NCBI GenBank assembly: GCA_964458495.1
Contig: CAYWJB010000004.1
Location: forward strand, 186,001 to 250,000
Direction of reading: 5' to 3'
Origin: JANWVO01 sp964458495
GTDB lineage: Bacteria > Acidobacteriota > Terriglobia > Bryobacterales > Bryobacteraceae
Length of the DNA: 64,000 nt
Shown here in pieces: positions 1 through 9,401 of the stretch (positions are counted from its first letter, which is position 1; the number at the start of each line of letters is the position of its first letter). The notes beneath the pieces were generated by a model. It did no database searches. It was not told the origin of the DNA and saw nothing but the letters and a program-made list of their open reading frames with translations. The position numbers and the translations under genes were made by a program.

Positions 1-401
1 GCGTCCCAGTTGGCCAGCAACAGCCCCTCCGGCAGCACGGCCAGCGCGCCGATGTGATCCGGGACCTCGAAACTGGAGAGCAACTCCAGCGTGTCTTTGG
101 ACCGCCGCTGGATCGTGGTGCGCGAATCCGGCCGGTACTCGGCCACAGGGATCCAGAGAGAGTCTTCGTCGTGGTCGAAGCCGCCGGGATGAACCAGGGC
201 GCCGTGCGAGATCTCTGCCGTGCGAATGCGCTTGCCGCTTTCGAGCTCCTGTTCGAACAGCCAGCCCTTGCCGGCGGCGCGGTCCACGGCGGTGACCCAG
301 AGGCGGCCCTCATCGACGGCAATGCCCTGCACATGGTGCGTTTCGCCGTCCAGCGAAATCGTCCGCAGGAGCGCAAGAGCGAGGAAGAGCAGTGCGTGCA
401 T
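1..401 (-). CDS. Secreted beta-propeller-like protein, 3' end cut off by window
   Basis: Reading the minus strand from an ATG at 401 gives 133 open codons that run off the left edge. Residues 1-17 form a hydrophobic N-terminal segment, so export is likely. The body has blade-like strands such as GIAVDEGRLWVTAVD (residues 26-40) and IGALAVLPEGLLLANWDA at the edge, as in YVTN/SMP-30 or DUF6454-type propellers. The exact family and ligand cannot be told from a third of a protein. It is transcribed divergently from the flavodoxin-like gene with only 30 bp between start codons, so the two promoters must overlap or lie inside the neighbouring gene. Confidence 0.7.
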   Translation of the reverse strand, partial: MHALLFLALALLRTISLDGETHHVQGIAVDEGRLWVTAVDRAAGKGWLFEQELESGKRIRTAEISHGALVHPGGFDHDEDSLWIPVAEYRPDSRTTIQRRSKDTLELLSSFEVPDHIGALAVLPEGLLLANWD

Positions 402-431
402 GAAAACCGCGCGCGCCGTAGAATCGCCACC

Positions 432-1007
432 ATGCGGCGCGAAATTCTGATTCTACTGTTTCTGGGATGCGGGCAGGCGGCCGGGCAGGCGCGGATCCTG
501 ATTGCGGTTCACTCCGAGACGGGCCGGACGGCGGCGCTGGCCGAGGCTGTGCGTGAGGGAGCGGCGCGGGTTGAGGGCGCCACCGTGCAGCTGCGGCGCG
601 TGGGGGATGTGAGCGATGAGGAGATCCGTTCGGCGGCGGGCATCGTGGTGGGCACGCCTGTGCACTGGCAGACTGCGTCGGCGGCGGCCAAGGCGTTCCT
701 GGACCGCATGGGACGCGTTCTGGGACCGGGCTACGGGGAAGGGAAGACTGGCGGCGTGCTGGTGACCTCGGGCTCGCCGTCGAACGGGGCGGATCTGGCG
801 CGGCTGGACATGATCGCGGCGCTGCTCTCGATGCGGTTTGTCGTGGTGGGCGGGGTGCTGGAGGGAGGGTTCGGCTCGCTGGGGGCGCAGGCGTTCGGGG
901 AGGTTTCGGCCGAAGCGCGCGAGGAGGCGCGGCGGTTCGGGGAGCGGTTCGCCCGGATCACTGTCAGCATCAGAGCAGCATCAAGCAGCGGTACTGCTCA
1001 TCATTAG
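432..1007 (+). CDS. Exported flavodoxin/WrbA-like protein
   Basis: 191 aa from ATG 432; the reading frame is open further upstream, but this start gives a hydrophobic leader (residues 5-12) ending in a cysteine at 13, so the product is exported, perhaps as a lipoprotein. It then has a flavodoxin beta-strand and FMN phosphate loop VHSETGRTAALA (about 26-37) and the WrbA-like GTPVHWQTAS stretch (about 76-85). Members of this family bind FMN and reduce quinones or carry electrons. Export of a WrbA-like fold is unusual because the family is usually cytoplasmic. The C-terminal tail after about residue 175 is serine/alanine rich and without recognisable function. Confidence 0.75.
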   Translation: MRREILILLFLGCGQAAGQARILIAVHSETGRTAALAEAVREGAARVEGATVQLRRVGDVSDEEIRSAAGIVVGTPVHWQTASAAAKAFLDRMGRVLGPGYGEGKTGGVLVTSGSPSNGADLARLDMIAALLSMRFVVVGGVLEGGFGSLGAQAFGEVSAEAREEARRFGERFARITVSIRAASSSGTAHH

Positions 1008-1029
1008 CGGACAAATATATCATCGCCTC

Positions 1030-1260
1030 GTGAGGACTACTCTTCCTCTGGATGATGCCGCCTATGAGGCGGCTGTGCGCCACGCGCGGCTGCGCCGCAT
1101 CGGACTGGGGAAGGCTGTCTCGGAGCTTGTGCTGCGGGCGATTGAGCTTCCGGTCCCGACGAAGCGCGTCGACGGGGTTCTGGTGTTCGATCCGCCGGGT
1201 GAGTTGCCGGAAGTGACCGACGCAGCCATTCGCAGGATTCTGGAGGAGGATGCCGGGTGA
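1030..1260 (+). CDS. vapB: VapB-type ribbon-helix-helix antitoxin
   Basis: 76 aa from a GTG start at 1030 (RTTLPLDDAAYEAA opening), typical of VapB/CopG-like antitoxins: an N-terminal beta strand and two helices for DNA binding, then an acidic C-terminal tail that would wrap the toxin. The start was chosen because the family begins right at the R-T-T-L strand; the frame is open upstream inside the flavodoxin gene but that part is a shadow. It overlaps the PIN gene by 4 nt (GTGA), so the two are co-translated. The region just upstream (about 1000-1029) is AT-rich compared with its surroundings and may carry the autoregulated promoter. Confidence 0.75.
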   Translation: MRTTLPLDDAAYEAAVRHARLRRIGLGKAVSELVLRAIELPVPTKRVDGVLVFDPPGELPEVTDAAIRRILEEDAG

Positions 1261-1682
1261 GCGCGCCTTGCCTGCTGGACGTGAGCGTTCTTGTGGCGAT
1301 TTTCTGGCCGCGCCACACGGCGCATGACGCGGCGCGGAAGTGGTTCGCATCGCACCGAAAGCACGGATGGGCCACCTGCGCCCTGACCGAGTCCGGGTTT
1401 GTGCGAGTGGTCTCGAACGCCGCGGTTTCGCACGGGCATGTCCGGCCTGAGGATGCAGTGCGGCTGCCGGAAGAGAACTGCAAGGACGGCCATCACGAGT
1501 TCTGGCCGCTGGATCTCCCCCTGGCGGATGCATTGCGGCGGGCGGGAGTGCAGCTCGATGGACACTATCAGGTCCCCGGCGCATATCTGCTGGGTCTGGC
1601 GGCAAAGCAAGGTGGGAGGCTGGCCACGTTCTACGCCCGTCTGGGCCGGCTGAGCCGGCTGGTTCTCACGCTGCGCGCCTGA
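1257..1682 (+). CDS. vapC: PIN-domain VapC-like toxin with degenerate active site
   Basis: 141 aa, GTG start at 1257 overlapping the antitoxin stop. PIN-domain RNases use four acidic residues to hold Mg2+. The first (LLDVSVLVA, D8) and second (TESGFVR, E45) are present. The position normally aspartate in the DAYLLALA motif is glycine here (VPGAYLLGLA, G108), and the usual F-D near the C-terminus reads F-Y (Y126). Length and order otherwise match the TA-associated VapC family. Loss of two of four ligands suggests weakened or no RNase activity, or a changed role. Operon layout with vapB is standard. Confidence 0.75.
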   Translation: MSAPCLLDVSVLVAIFWPRHTAHDAARKWFASHRKHGWATCALTESGFVRVVSNAAVSHGHVRPEDAVRLPEENCKDGHHEFWPLDLPLADALRRAGVQLDGHYQVPGAYLLGLAAKQGGRLATFYARLGRLSRLVLTLRA

Positions 1683-1747
1683 GCCTGCCGGACTGGCGAA
1701 AGATGCGGGACACATGCCGCAGCAGGGTCCTGATAGCATCAATCGCG

Positions 1748-3940
1748 ATGGCGCAAATCGACACTCTGTGGCCCTTGCGGCTCCTGGCAGGCGGCGGCGC
1801 GGCGGGGGCTGCGCTGCTGGTGGGGCAGGCGCTCGGCGCCGCCGTGTGGGCGGGACTTCCAGCGGCGGCCCAGGAGGGCGCGCTTCAGGAAACGCGGCAG
1901 TCGACTACGGCCGACGATCACAAGGACATGATGCGGCAGCTGGGCATCCGCGCCCTGCGCCCGGGGCGCAGCCCGAACGAGAAGGCGCCCAACGCGGCCA
2001 ACTATGACGAGGCGCGGGCCAATCCGTTCCCCGATTATCCCGAGCTGCTGAGGCTGAAGGACGGCAGGGCGGTGGCCTCGCCGGAGATGTGGTGGAAGCT
2101 GCGGCGGCCGGAGATCGTCGAGGACTTCGAGCGCGAGGTGTACGGGCGCGTGCCGGCGAATGCGCCGCGGATTGAATGGCGCGTGGTACGGCAGGCGGAA
2201 GACAAGGCGGGGCCTTTTCCGGTTCTGGCACGCGAGCTGCGCGGGCGGGCCGACAACAGCGCGTGTCCGCAGATCGAGGTGGAGATCCAGATGGTGGTGG
2301 TGACGCCCAAGTGGGTGAAGCAGCCCGTGCCGCTGATGATCCTTTTCGGGCGGCCTGCGTTTCCTTCCGACCCCGTGCCGCCGGCATTTGCGAAGTTTGC
2401 CGCGCTGGCGGGACCGGATCCGCCTGCCTCGGTGCAACTCATCGGCGCCGGCTGGGGCTATGCGCTGCTGAGCCCGGCCAGCATTCAGGCCGACAATGGC
2501 GCCGGACTCACGAAGGGAGTGATCGGGCTGGCCAATTGCGGACGCCCGCGGAAGCCCGACGACTGGGGGGCGCTGCGGGCATGGGCGTGGGGCGCCTCGC
2601 GTGCGCTGGATTGGCTGGAAACGGACCCGGCGGTGGACGGGACGCGCGTGGGCATCGAAGGCGTTTCCCGCTTCGGCAAGGCGGCGCTAGTGACCATGGC
2701 CTTCGACACGCGGTTCGCCGCCGGCCTGATCGGCTCTTCCGGCGCGGGCGGGGTGAAGCCTTTCCGGAGGGACTTCGGCGAAGCGGTGGAGAACCTGGCC
2801 GGACAGGGCCAGTATCACTGGATGGCCGGCAATTTTTTGAAATACGGCGCTGCGGAGGCGGATTTCGGCAGCAAGAACGCCGGCGATATTCCAGTGGACT
2901 CGCATCAATTGTTGGCCCTTTGCGCTCCAAGACTCGTCTTTGTGAGCTACGGAATTCCGGAAAAAGGCGATGCGAAATGGCTCGATCAGCAGGGATCGTT
3001 CATGGCCAGCGAGGCCGCCGGGCCGGCCTGGCGGCTGCTGGGCGCGAAGGAGCCGGGCGTCGAAGAGGATTACCGGAGGGCGAAGATGCCGCCGGTGAAC
3101 ACGGGATTGATGGACCGGGAGCTGGCGTGGCGGCAGCATGACGGCGGCCACACGGACGGGCCGAACTGGAAGTATTTCCTGCCGTGGGCATCGCGCAAGC
3201 TGGGCTGGAAGGCGCCGCCGCATCCGTTGCTCCCGCCGGACGAGGCCGTTCCGCGGCTGGATGCCAACTCGCTGGAGGCGCACGCGGAGCTGCTCGAGAA
3301 GGCAAAGCGGGGGAAAATCGACTCGTATTTTCTTGGGGACTCGATCACACGGCGGTGGGGCGCGCTCGATTATCCGCAGTTTCTGGAGCACTGGAAGAAG
3401 ACATTTTTCGGCTGGAATGCGGCTAATTTCGGCTGGGGCGGCGACACAACGCGGAATATACTTTGGCGAATCCGCAATGGGGAACTGGACGGCGTCAACC
3501 CCAAGGTCGTGGTTCTGATGGCAGGAACCAACAACCTCGGGCGCGACTCGGTCTGGGGCATCGTCGAAGGGATCCGGGCCATTCTGGACACGATCCGGGA
3601 AAAGGCTCCCGGCGCCACCGTCCTGCTGATGGGGATCGCCCCCCGCGGTGACAATCCCGTCTACGGCGCCACCATCGAGCACATCAACGCGGAGCTGGCG
3701 AAATTGGCCGGCGGGAAGGTCCGGTTCCTGGACATCAGCAAGCCCTTTTACCGGGTCGCCCGGGCGCTGCTCAACGTCAGGCTGCTGGAAGCCGACCGTG
3801 TGCACCTGTCGCTGGCCGGCTATGAGGTTTGGGCGGAGGCGCTGCGGCCGCACCTGCTGGAGCTCCTGGGTCCGCCGGAGGCGGAGGACCATGCTCCGCC
3901 CCCGACCGGGGATCCGTCGGCAAAGAAGCGGATGCCATGA
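1748..3940 (+). CDS. Secreted bifunctional esterase: CE15 glucuronoyl esterase-like domain fused to SGNH hydrolase
   Basis: 730 aa from ATG 1748, chosen because it places a signal peptide (hydrophobic to about residue 40) at the N-terminus; an in-frame ATG at 1703 is possible. Residues about 75-490 resemble CE15 4-O-methyl-glucuronoyl esterases: nucleophile motif GVSRFGKAA with S307 (the common GCSRxGK has Cys where Val stands here) and a histidine in QHDGGHTDGPNW (H464). Residues about 520-700 are an SGNH/GDSL esterase with block I LGDSIT (S532), block III GTNN (N595) and block V DRVH (D683, H686). CE15 enzymes cut lignin-glucuronoxylan esters and SGNH domains often deacetylate xylan, so a combined debranching enzyme for plant wall is inferred. 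Confidence 0.85.
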   Translation: MAQIDTLWPLRLLAGGGAAGAALLVGQALGAAVWAGLPAAAQEGALQETRQSTTADDHKDMMRQLGIRALRPGRSPNEKAPNAANYDEARANPFPDYPELLRLKDGRAVASPEMWWKLRRPEIVEDFEREVYGRVPANAPRIEWRVVRQAEDKAGPFPVLARELRGRADNSACPQIEVEIQMVVVTPKWVKQPVPLMILFGRPAFPSDPVPPAFAKFAALAGPDPPASVQLIGAGWGYALLSPASIQADNGAGLTKGVIGLANCGRPRKPDDWGALRAWAWGASRALDWLETDPAVDGTRVGIEGVSRFGKAALVTMAFDTRFAAGLIGSSGAGGVKPFRRDFGEAVENLAGQGQYHWMAGNFLKYGAAEADFGSKNAGDIPVDSHQLLALCAPRLVFVSYGIPEKGDAKWLDQQGSFMASEAAGPAWRLLGAKEPGVEEDYRRAKMPPVNTGLMDRELAWRQHDGGHTDGPNWKYFLPWASRKLGWKAPPHPLLPPDEAVPRLDANSLEAHAELLEKAKRGKIDSYFLGDSITRRWGALDYPQFLEHWKKTFFGWNAANFGWGGDTTRNILWRIRNGELDGVNPKVVVLMAGTNNLGRDSVWGIVEGIRAILDTIREKAPGATVLLMGIAPRGDNPVYGATIEHINAELAKLAGGKVRFLDISKPFYRVARALLNVRLLEADRVHLSLAGYEVWAEALRPHLLELLGPPEAEDHAPPPTGDPSAKKRMP

Positions 3941-3947
3941 GCCGGCC

Positions 3948-3984
3948 GCGGGCTTGAAAGCGCGGCCTCTTCCGCGCGGCCCGC
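3948..3984 (+). terminator. Two-layer hairpin after the esterase gene
   Basis: Arms 3948-3953 (GCGGGC) and 3979-3984 (GCCCGC) enclose a second stem, 3960-3965 (GCGCGG) with 3972-3977 (CCGCGC). It begins 8 nt after the esterase stop. There is no clear T-run after it, so termination is only suggested. Confidence 0.35.
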
Positions 3985-4029
3985 CTGATTTCTGCGGTGG
4001 ACCGGGCCGCTCCAGTACAATGCAGGGCG

Positions 4030-5418
4030 ATGGCCACGAGCTCCGCGCCCGCGCTGTTGAGGCGGCTTGGACTGTTCAGCGCCACGGCGCTGGTGATCTC
4101 GAACATGGTGGGCACGGGGATCTTCACGTCCACCGGCTTCCTGGCCGGCGACCTGGGCGAGCCGTGGCTGGTGCTCGTGATCTGGGTGGTGGGCGGGGTG
4201 GTGGCCCTGGCCGGGGCGCTGTCGTATTCGGAACTGGGCGTGAATTTTCCGGCCTCGGGCGGCGAGTATGTCTATCTGACACGCGCCTACGGGCCGACGC
4301 TGGGCTTCATGAGCGGCTGGGTGAGCTTTTTCGCCGGGTTCAGCGCGCCGGTGGCGACGGCGGCGCTGGCATTTTCCAACTATCTGGGCTACTTTTTTCC
4401 GGCGTTGCGGCAGGAGAACCTGTGGTTCCAGCGCAAGTGGGGCGAGATCGGCATTGAGGCGGGCGGGGCGCAACTCGCGGCGGCGGCGCTGATCCTGGTG
4501 TTCACGGTGCTGAACCTGTTCGGGGTGGAGTTCATCGCGCGGGTGCAGAACACGCTGACGTCGGTCAAAGTGCTGGTGATGGTGGCCTTCATCGGCTTCG
4601 GGCTGGCAGTGGGGCAGGGCGACTGGTCGCACCTGTCGCAGCCGGCGGTGCGCACGTCTGCGACGCCGCTGGCGGCGCAGTTTGCGCTGAGCCTGTTCTG
4701 GATCTACGTCGGCTACAGTGGCTGGAACGCGGCCACCTACATCGCGGAGGAGCTGAAGAAGCCGGAGCGCACGCTGCCGATGGCGCTGGCCATCGGAACG
4801 GTGACGGTGGGCGTGCTGTACATCCTGTTCAACGTCGTCTTCATCTACGCCATGCCACTGGAGGAGATGAAGGGCGTGCTGGCGGTAGGCAGCGTGACGG
4901 CGCACGCGCTGTTCGGTCCGGAAGTGGCCGGGGTATTCAGCGGATTGCTGGCGGTGAGCCTGATGTCGACGGTGAATGCGATGGTCACCATCGGGCCGCG
5001 GCTGTACTACGCGATGGCGAAGAACGGCGCGTTTCTGCCTTCGGCGGCATGGGTGCATCCGCAGTGGCGCACGCCGGTGCCGGCGATCCTGTTCCAGGGC
5101 GCCTGCGCGATGCTGATGACGCTGGTCAACTTCGGCAACCTGATGACCTACATCGGGTATCTGCTGAACCTGTTCGCCATGCTGGCGGTGGCAAGCCTGC
5201 TATGGCTGCGGAAGCGGCCGGACTGGCGGCGGCTGCCGGCGGTGAGTTTCGCCTGGCCGCTGGTGCCGATGCTTTTTGTGGTGCCGGGGCTGTGGCTGGT
5301 GGTGGCGGGCCTGAGGTTTGCGCCCGTGATCTCGGCCGCAGCGGCGCTGACGCTGGTGTCGGGCGCGCTGGTCTACCGATACCGGGTAGTGCCGAAACTG
5401 AGGGGGGCGGGCGTCTAG
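4030..5418 (+). CDS. APC-family amino acid permease
   Basis: 462 aa from ATG 4030, which starts just before the family N-terminus; an upstream in-frame ATG at 3997 adds an unrelated 11 residues. It has about 12 hydrophobic helices and the APC signature helix 1 with VGTGIFTSTG (about residues 27-36), as in amino acid/polyamine antiporters and LAT-type exchangers. Substrate is not readable. A TACAAT -10-like hexamer lies just before the start (about 4015-4020). The stop codon is part of a CTAG palindrome shared with the stop of the convergent c-di-GMP gene. Confidence 0.9.
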   Translation: MATSSAPALLRRLGLFSATALVISNMVGTGIFTSTGFLAGDLGEPWLVLVIWVVGGVVALAGALSYSELGVNFPASGGEYVYLTRAYGPTLGFMSGWVSFFAGFSAPVATAALAFSNYLGYFFPALRQENLWFQRKWGEIGIEAGGAQLAAAALILVFTVLNLFGVEFIARVQNTLTSVKVLVMVAFIGFGLAVGQGDWSHLSQPAVRTSATPLAAQFALSLFWIYVGYSGWNAATYIAEELKKPERTLPMALAIGTVTVGVLYILFNVVFIYAMPLEEMKGVLAVGSVTAHALFGPEVAGVFSGLLAVSLMSTVNAMVTIGPRLYYAMAKNGAFLPSAAWVHPQWRTPVPAILFQGACAMLMTLVNFGNLMTYIGYLLNLFAMLAVASLLWLRKRPDWRRLPAVSFAWPLVPMLFVVPGLWLVVAGLRFAPVISAAAALTLVSGALVYRYRVVPKLRGAGV

Positions 5419-7832
5419 TTGACGCGGAGCCCTTCGGACTTCTGCGCCCACTGCTGCCAGCGGAGGCGCGCCCTCTGGCGCGTTTCGCTGTTCTGCTTGG
5501 CCCGGTACATCTCGCGGTCGGCCAGCGTGAGCAAGTCCTCGGCGTCACCACCTTCATCGGGGAAGGAAGCGCACCCCACCGACAGGGTCAGATCCTGACC
5601 GGTTTTCATGCGGACGTCTTCCTCGACGGTGCGCTTCAGATGGGAAAGGCGCACGGCTGCGAAACCGCGGTTCAGGCCGCTGAAGACGAGCACGAACTCG
5701 TCGCCGCCCATGCGGGCGACGTAGTCGTACTCGCGGCACCGGCTGCGCAGCGCCTCGCCCAGGGTGCGAAGCAGGCGGTTGCCCTCGAGATGGCCGCGTT
5801 CGTCGTTGATCATTTTGAAGTTGTCAACGTCGCACACGGCAACGGTCAACGGCTCGCCCTGGCGCCGGGCGCGCGCCAGCTCGCTGTCCAGATGCAGGAA
5901 CAGCGAACGCGCATTGGGCAACCCGGTCAGGTAGTCGGTGGTGGCGGAGCTTTCCGCCTGACGGTAGCGCAGCGCGTTTTCGACGGCGAAGGCGAGCTTG
6001 GAGCAGATGGCCAGCAGCAGGCGCATGTGGTCCTTGCTGAAAGCGTTGCGGTCGGCGCGGTAGAGCGAGACGACGCCGAAGATGCCGTTGAGCCCCTCAA
6101 GCGGCACGGCAAGCGCCGACTGCAGGGTGGAGAATTTCGAATCGTCGTTCAGGTAGCCGGGCTCGACGTTCGGATTGCCGTTCAGGATCTCACGCCCCGT
6201 CTCGGCAACCCATCCGGAGAGTCCCTGGCCGACCGGGATGCGGAGAGACGAGAACAGGCGCGCGTTTTCGCCCACGACGAAGACGGGTTCGAGCACTTGT
6301 TCCCGGATCAGGAAGACGGCCATGGCGTCGAAGGGAATGATGCGCTTCAGGCGCACGCTGAGCACGGAGAGCGTCTCGTCCAGGCTGAGGGAGGTTCCGA
6401 GGTCGTGGGCGAGTTCGAAGAGCTCGTGCGCCTCCTGGCGGGCGGCGGCGATCTGGCCGAGGAAATCGGGCTGCTCGGCCGGAACGGACGCCGCTGCGGC
6501 TTCAAAACCTGCAGCGGGGGCCTCTCCTCCCTGGATTTCCACGTCCTTCTTGAGCTTCAGTCCCTCCACCTGCCTGGAGCGGGCGAGCTGTTCCAGTTCC
6601 CTGTACCTGCGGGCCAGCACTTCGACGACCTTCGGGTCGAACGCCTTGCCCGCCTCCCGGAGGACCACACCCACCGCCTCGTCCAGCGGCAGCGCCTTGC
6701 GGTATTGGCGGTCCGTGGCCAGCGCGTCCAGCGTGTCGACAGCCGCGAGGATGCGGGCGCCGAGCGGAATCTCCTCCCCTTTCAGCTTGTCCGGGTAGCC
6801 TGAGCCGTCCCATCGCTCATGGTGGGAGCGGACGATGGGCGCCACCGGATAAGGAAAGCGCACGCGCTCGAGGATCTGGGCGCCGACCACCGGATGGATC
6901 TTCATGCGCTCGAACTCCTCCGGCGTCAGCTTGCCGGGCTTGGAGATGATGTGCTCGGGCACGGCCAGCTTGCCGATGTCATGCAGCAGCGCGGCGGCGC
7001 GCAGCGCGTCGAGTTCCTCTCCGCTCATGCCGAGATCCCTGCCAATCTCGACGGCGTAGACCTGGACGCGCTGCAGATGCTCCTGCGTCGTCTCGTCCTT
7101 GGCGTCGATGGCGAGCGCCAGAGCCTCGATGGTGCGCAGGTGCAGGGCGGCCATCTCCTCGGCGTGGCGGAGTCCGGCTTCCACCTTTTCCAGGTACAGC
7201 TGGTAGGCGCGGTAGGGCAGGTAGGCGGCCAGCAGCAGCAGCAGGGGGACCTGCCAGCCGAATTGAACCCGGGCCAGGTCGAACAAGGCCGACAGCAGGG
7301 CCGCGGCCACGAAATAGGGCATCATCCAGAAAAACTGTTCCCTCCAAACGCGCACGGTTCGGCCGCCGTTCTGGATGGAGTGGCGGAGAGCGTCCGGGAA
7401 CGACAACGTGAGGAAGACGGCGACGCCGGTGAGCACGGCGCTGATGGCGGCGGCCAGTTCTGGCCTGGATGACAGCGGCTGAACCCCCCGCAGGGCGTAG
7501 TCGCCGCCGGCCATGGCCAGGCTCCACAGGGCCATCGAAAACAGGATTCGCTCGGCGGGCCTCCGCTCTTCGCGGCGGGCGCCGAGTCCCAGGGCGGCGC
7601 CGTTCAGCGCCCCCAGGAGGATCGCCTGTTCCGGTCCGAGGGCGCGCAACCCGATCATCACAAACAGCAGGCTTGCCGGCAGCAGGTGCTCGCCCTGCCG
7701 GAGGCCCACCTGCCAGTAACCGGCCAGCCCGCTCAGCAGAAGATAGGAGAGGAATTGGAGCTGGTCTACGGCCTTCCAGGAAAACAGCGCAGGCACGGCG
7801 AGAGCGGCGGCGATCAGGATCACGAGCCGCAT
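5415..7832 (-). CDS. Membrane HD-GYP / GAF / GGDEF bifunctional c-di-GMP protein
   Basis: 805 aa from ATG 7832, preferred because AGGA lies about 9 nt upstream and the product then begins with a membrane helix; ATGs at 7862 and 7895 are alternatives. Order: several membrane helices (1-210), HD-GYP phosphodiesterase with HDIGK (H284, D285), HHERWDGSGYP (337-347), GAF sensor (about 468-623), GGDEF cyclase with intact GGDEF at 709-713 and an RxxD inhibitory site (R700, D703). Both catalytic signatures look intact, so it could make and degrade c-di-GMP, with the GAF and membrane parts choosing between them. It lies next to a sigma-54 activator and a PilZ gene. Confidence 0.9.
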   Translation of the reverse strand: MRLVILIAAALAVPALFSWKAVDQLQFLSYLLLSGLAGYWQVGLRQGEHLLPASLLFVMIGLRALGPEQAILLGALNGAALGLGARREERRPAERILFSMALWSLAMAGGDYALRGVQPLSSRPELAAAISAVLTGVAVFLTLSFPDALRHSIQNGGRTVRVWREQFFWMMPYFVAAALLSALFDLARVQFGWQVPLLLLLAAYLPYRAYQLYLEKVEAGLRHAEEMAALHLRTIEALALAIDAKDETTQEHLQRVQVYAVEIGRDLGMSGEELDALRAAALLHDIGKLAVPEHIISKPGKLTPEEFERMKIHPVVGAQILERVRFPYPVAPIVRSHHERWDGSGYPDKLKGEEIPLGARILAAVDTLDALATDRQYRKALPLDEAVGVVLREAGKAFDPKVVEVLARRYRELEQLARSRQVEGLKLKKDVEIQGGEAPAAGFEAAAASVPAEQPDFLGQIAAARQEAHELFELAHDLGTSLSLDETLSVLSVRLKRIIPFDAMAVFLIREQVLEPVFVVGENARLFSSLRIPVGQGLSGWVAETGREILNGNPNVEPGYLNDDSKFSTLQSALAVPLEGLNGIFGVVSLYRADRNAFSKDHMRLLLAICSKLAFAVENALRYRQAESSATTDYLTGLPNARSLFLHLDSELARARRQGEPLTVAVCDVDNFKMINDERGHLEGNRLLRTLGEALRSRCREYDYVARMGGDEFVLVFSGLNRGFAAVRLSHLKRTVEEDVRMKTGQDLTLSVGCASFPDEGGDAEDLLTLADREMYRAKQNSETRQRARLRWQQWAQKSEGLRVN

Positions 7833-7999
7833 ATAGGCACGTCCTACGCTCTCGGCGTGCATGACCCAGAAATCGGCTGACCGGGCGCGGAACATTACAG
7901 CGGAGCGTCCTAGGGGAAATTCCCTGTGACGCCTCGGGGATTCGCCGGGCCGGGACGTACGGAATCCACCGCTCGCCTTTTCTGCCGGACTCCTGCAAG

Positions 8000-9061
<1,062 letters not shown>

Positions 9062-9354
9062 GCCGCGCCGGCCGGCCAGCGGTCCGGTGCGGTTGAGCGT
9101 CGGCGGCGGATGGCAGCCGCAGAGTGTGGCCGGAGTTCTGCTGGACGTCAGCGCCCATGGCTTCCGGGCGGCGCACGACTATGCCGGGCTGAGCGCCGGC
9201 CAAGAGGTGGGCTTTGAGCACGGGGGGCGGCAGGGGCGCGCCCGGGTGGCCTGGACGCGGGTGGCCGAGGGGAAGGTCGAATCCGGGTTTTTTGTCTTGA
9301 ACGGCTGAGCGCTTCCCGGCCGGTGCTTTGTACCCGCAGGCGGGCGGCGGTTCG

Positions 9355-9360
9355 TATAAT
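9355..9360 (+). promoter_or_regulatory. TATAAT -10 element before the SBBP gene
   Basis: A perfect TATAAT at 9355-9360 lies 41 nt before the ATG of the SBBP-repeat gene, in the gap after the PilZ stop. A TTGTAC at 9328-9333 is spaced 21 nt away, too far for a good -35, so only the -10 is convincing. Confidence 0.4.
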
Positions 9361-9401
9361 GAAGTGTTTGGACTTCCCCGCTGAGGGCGCCAACTTCCAT
9401 C

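Noticed and set aside
3463..4457. Frames overlapping the esterase and permease genes in other phases
   Set aside because: Arginine/glycine-rich shadows of genes with complete catalytic motifs.
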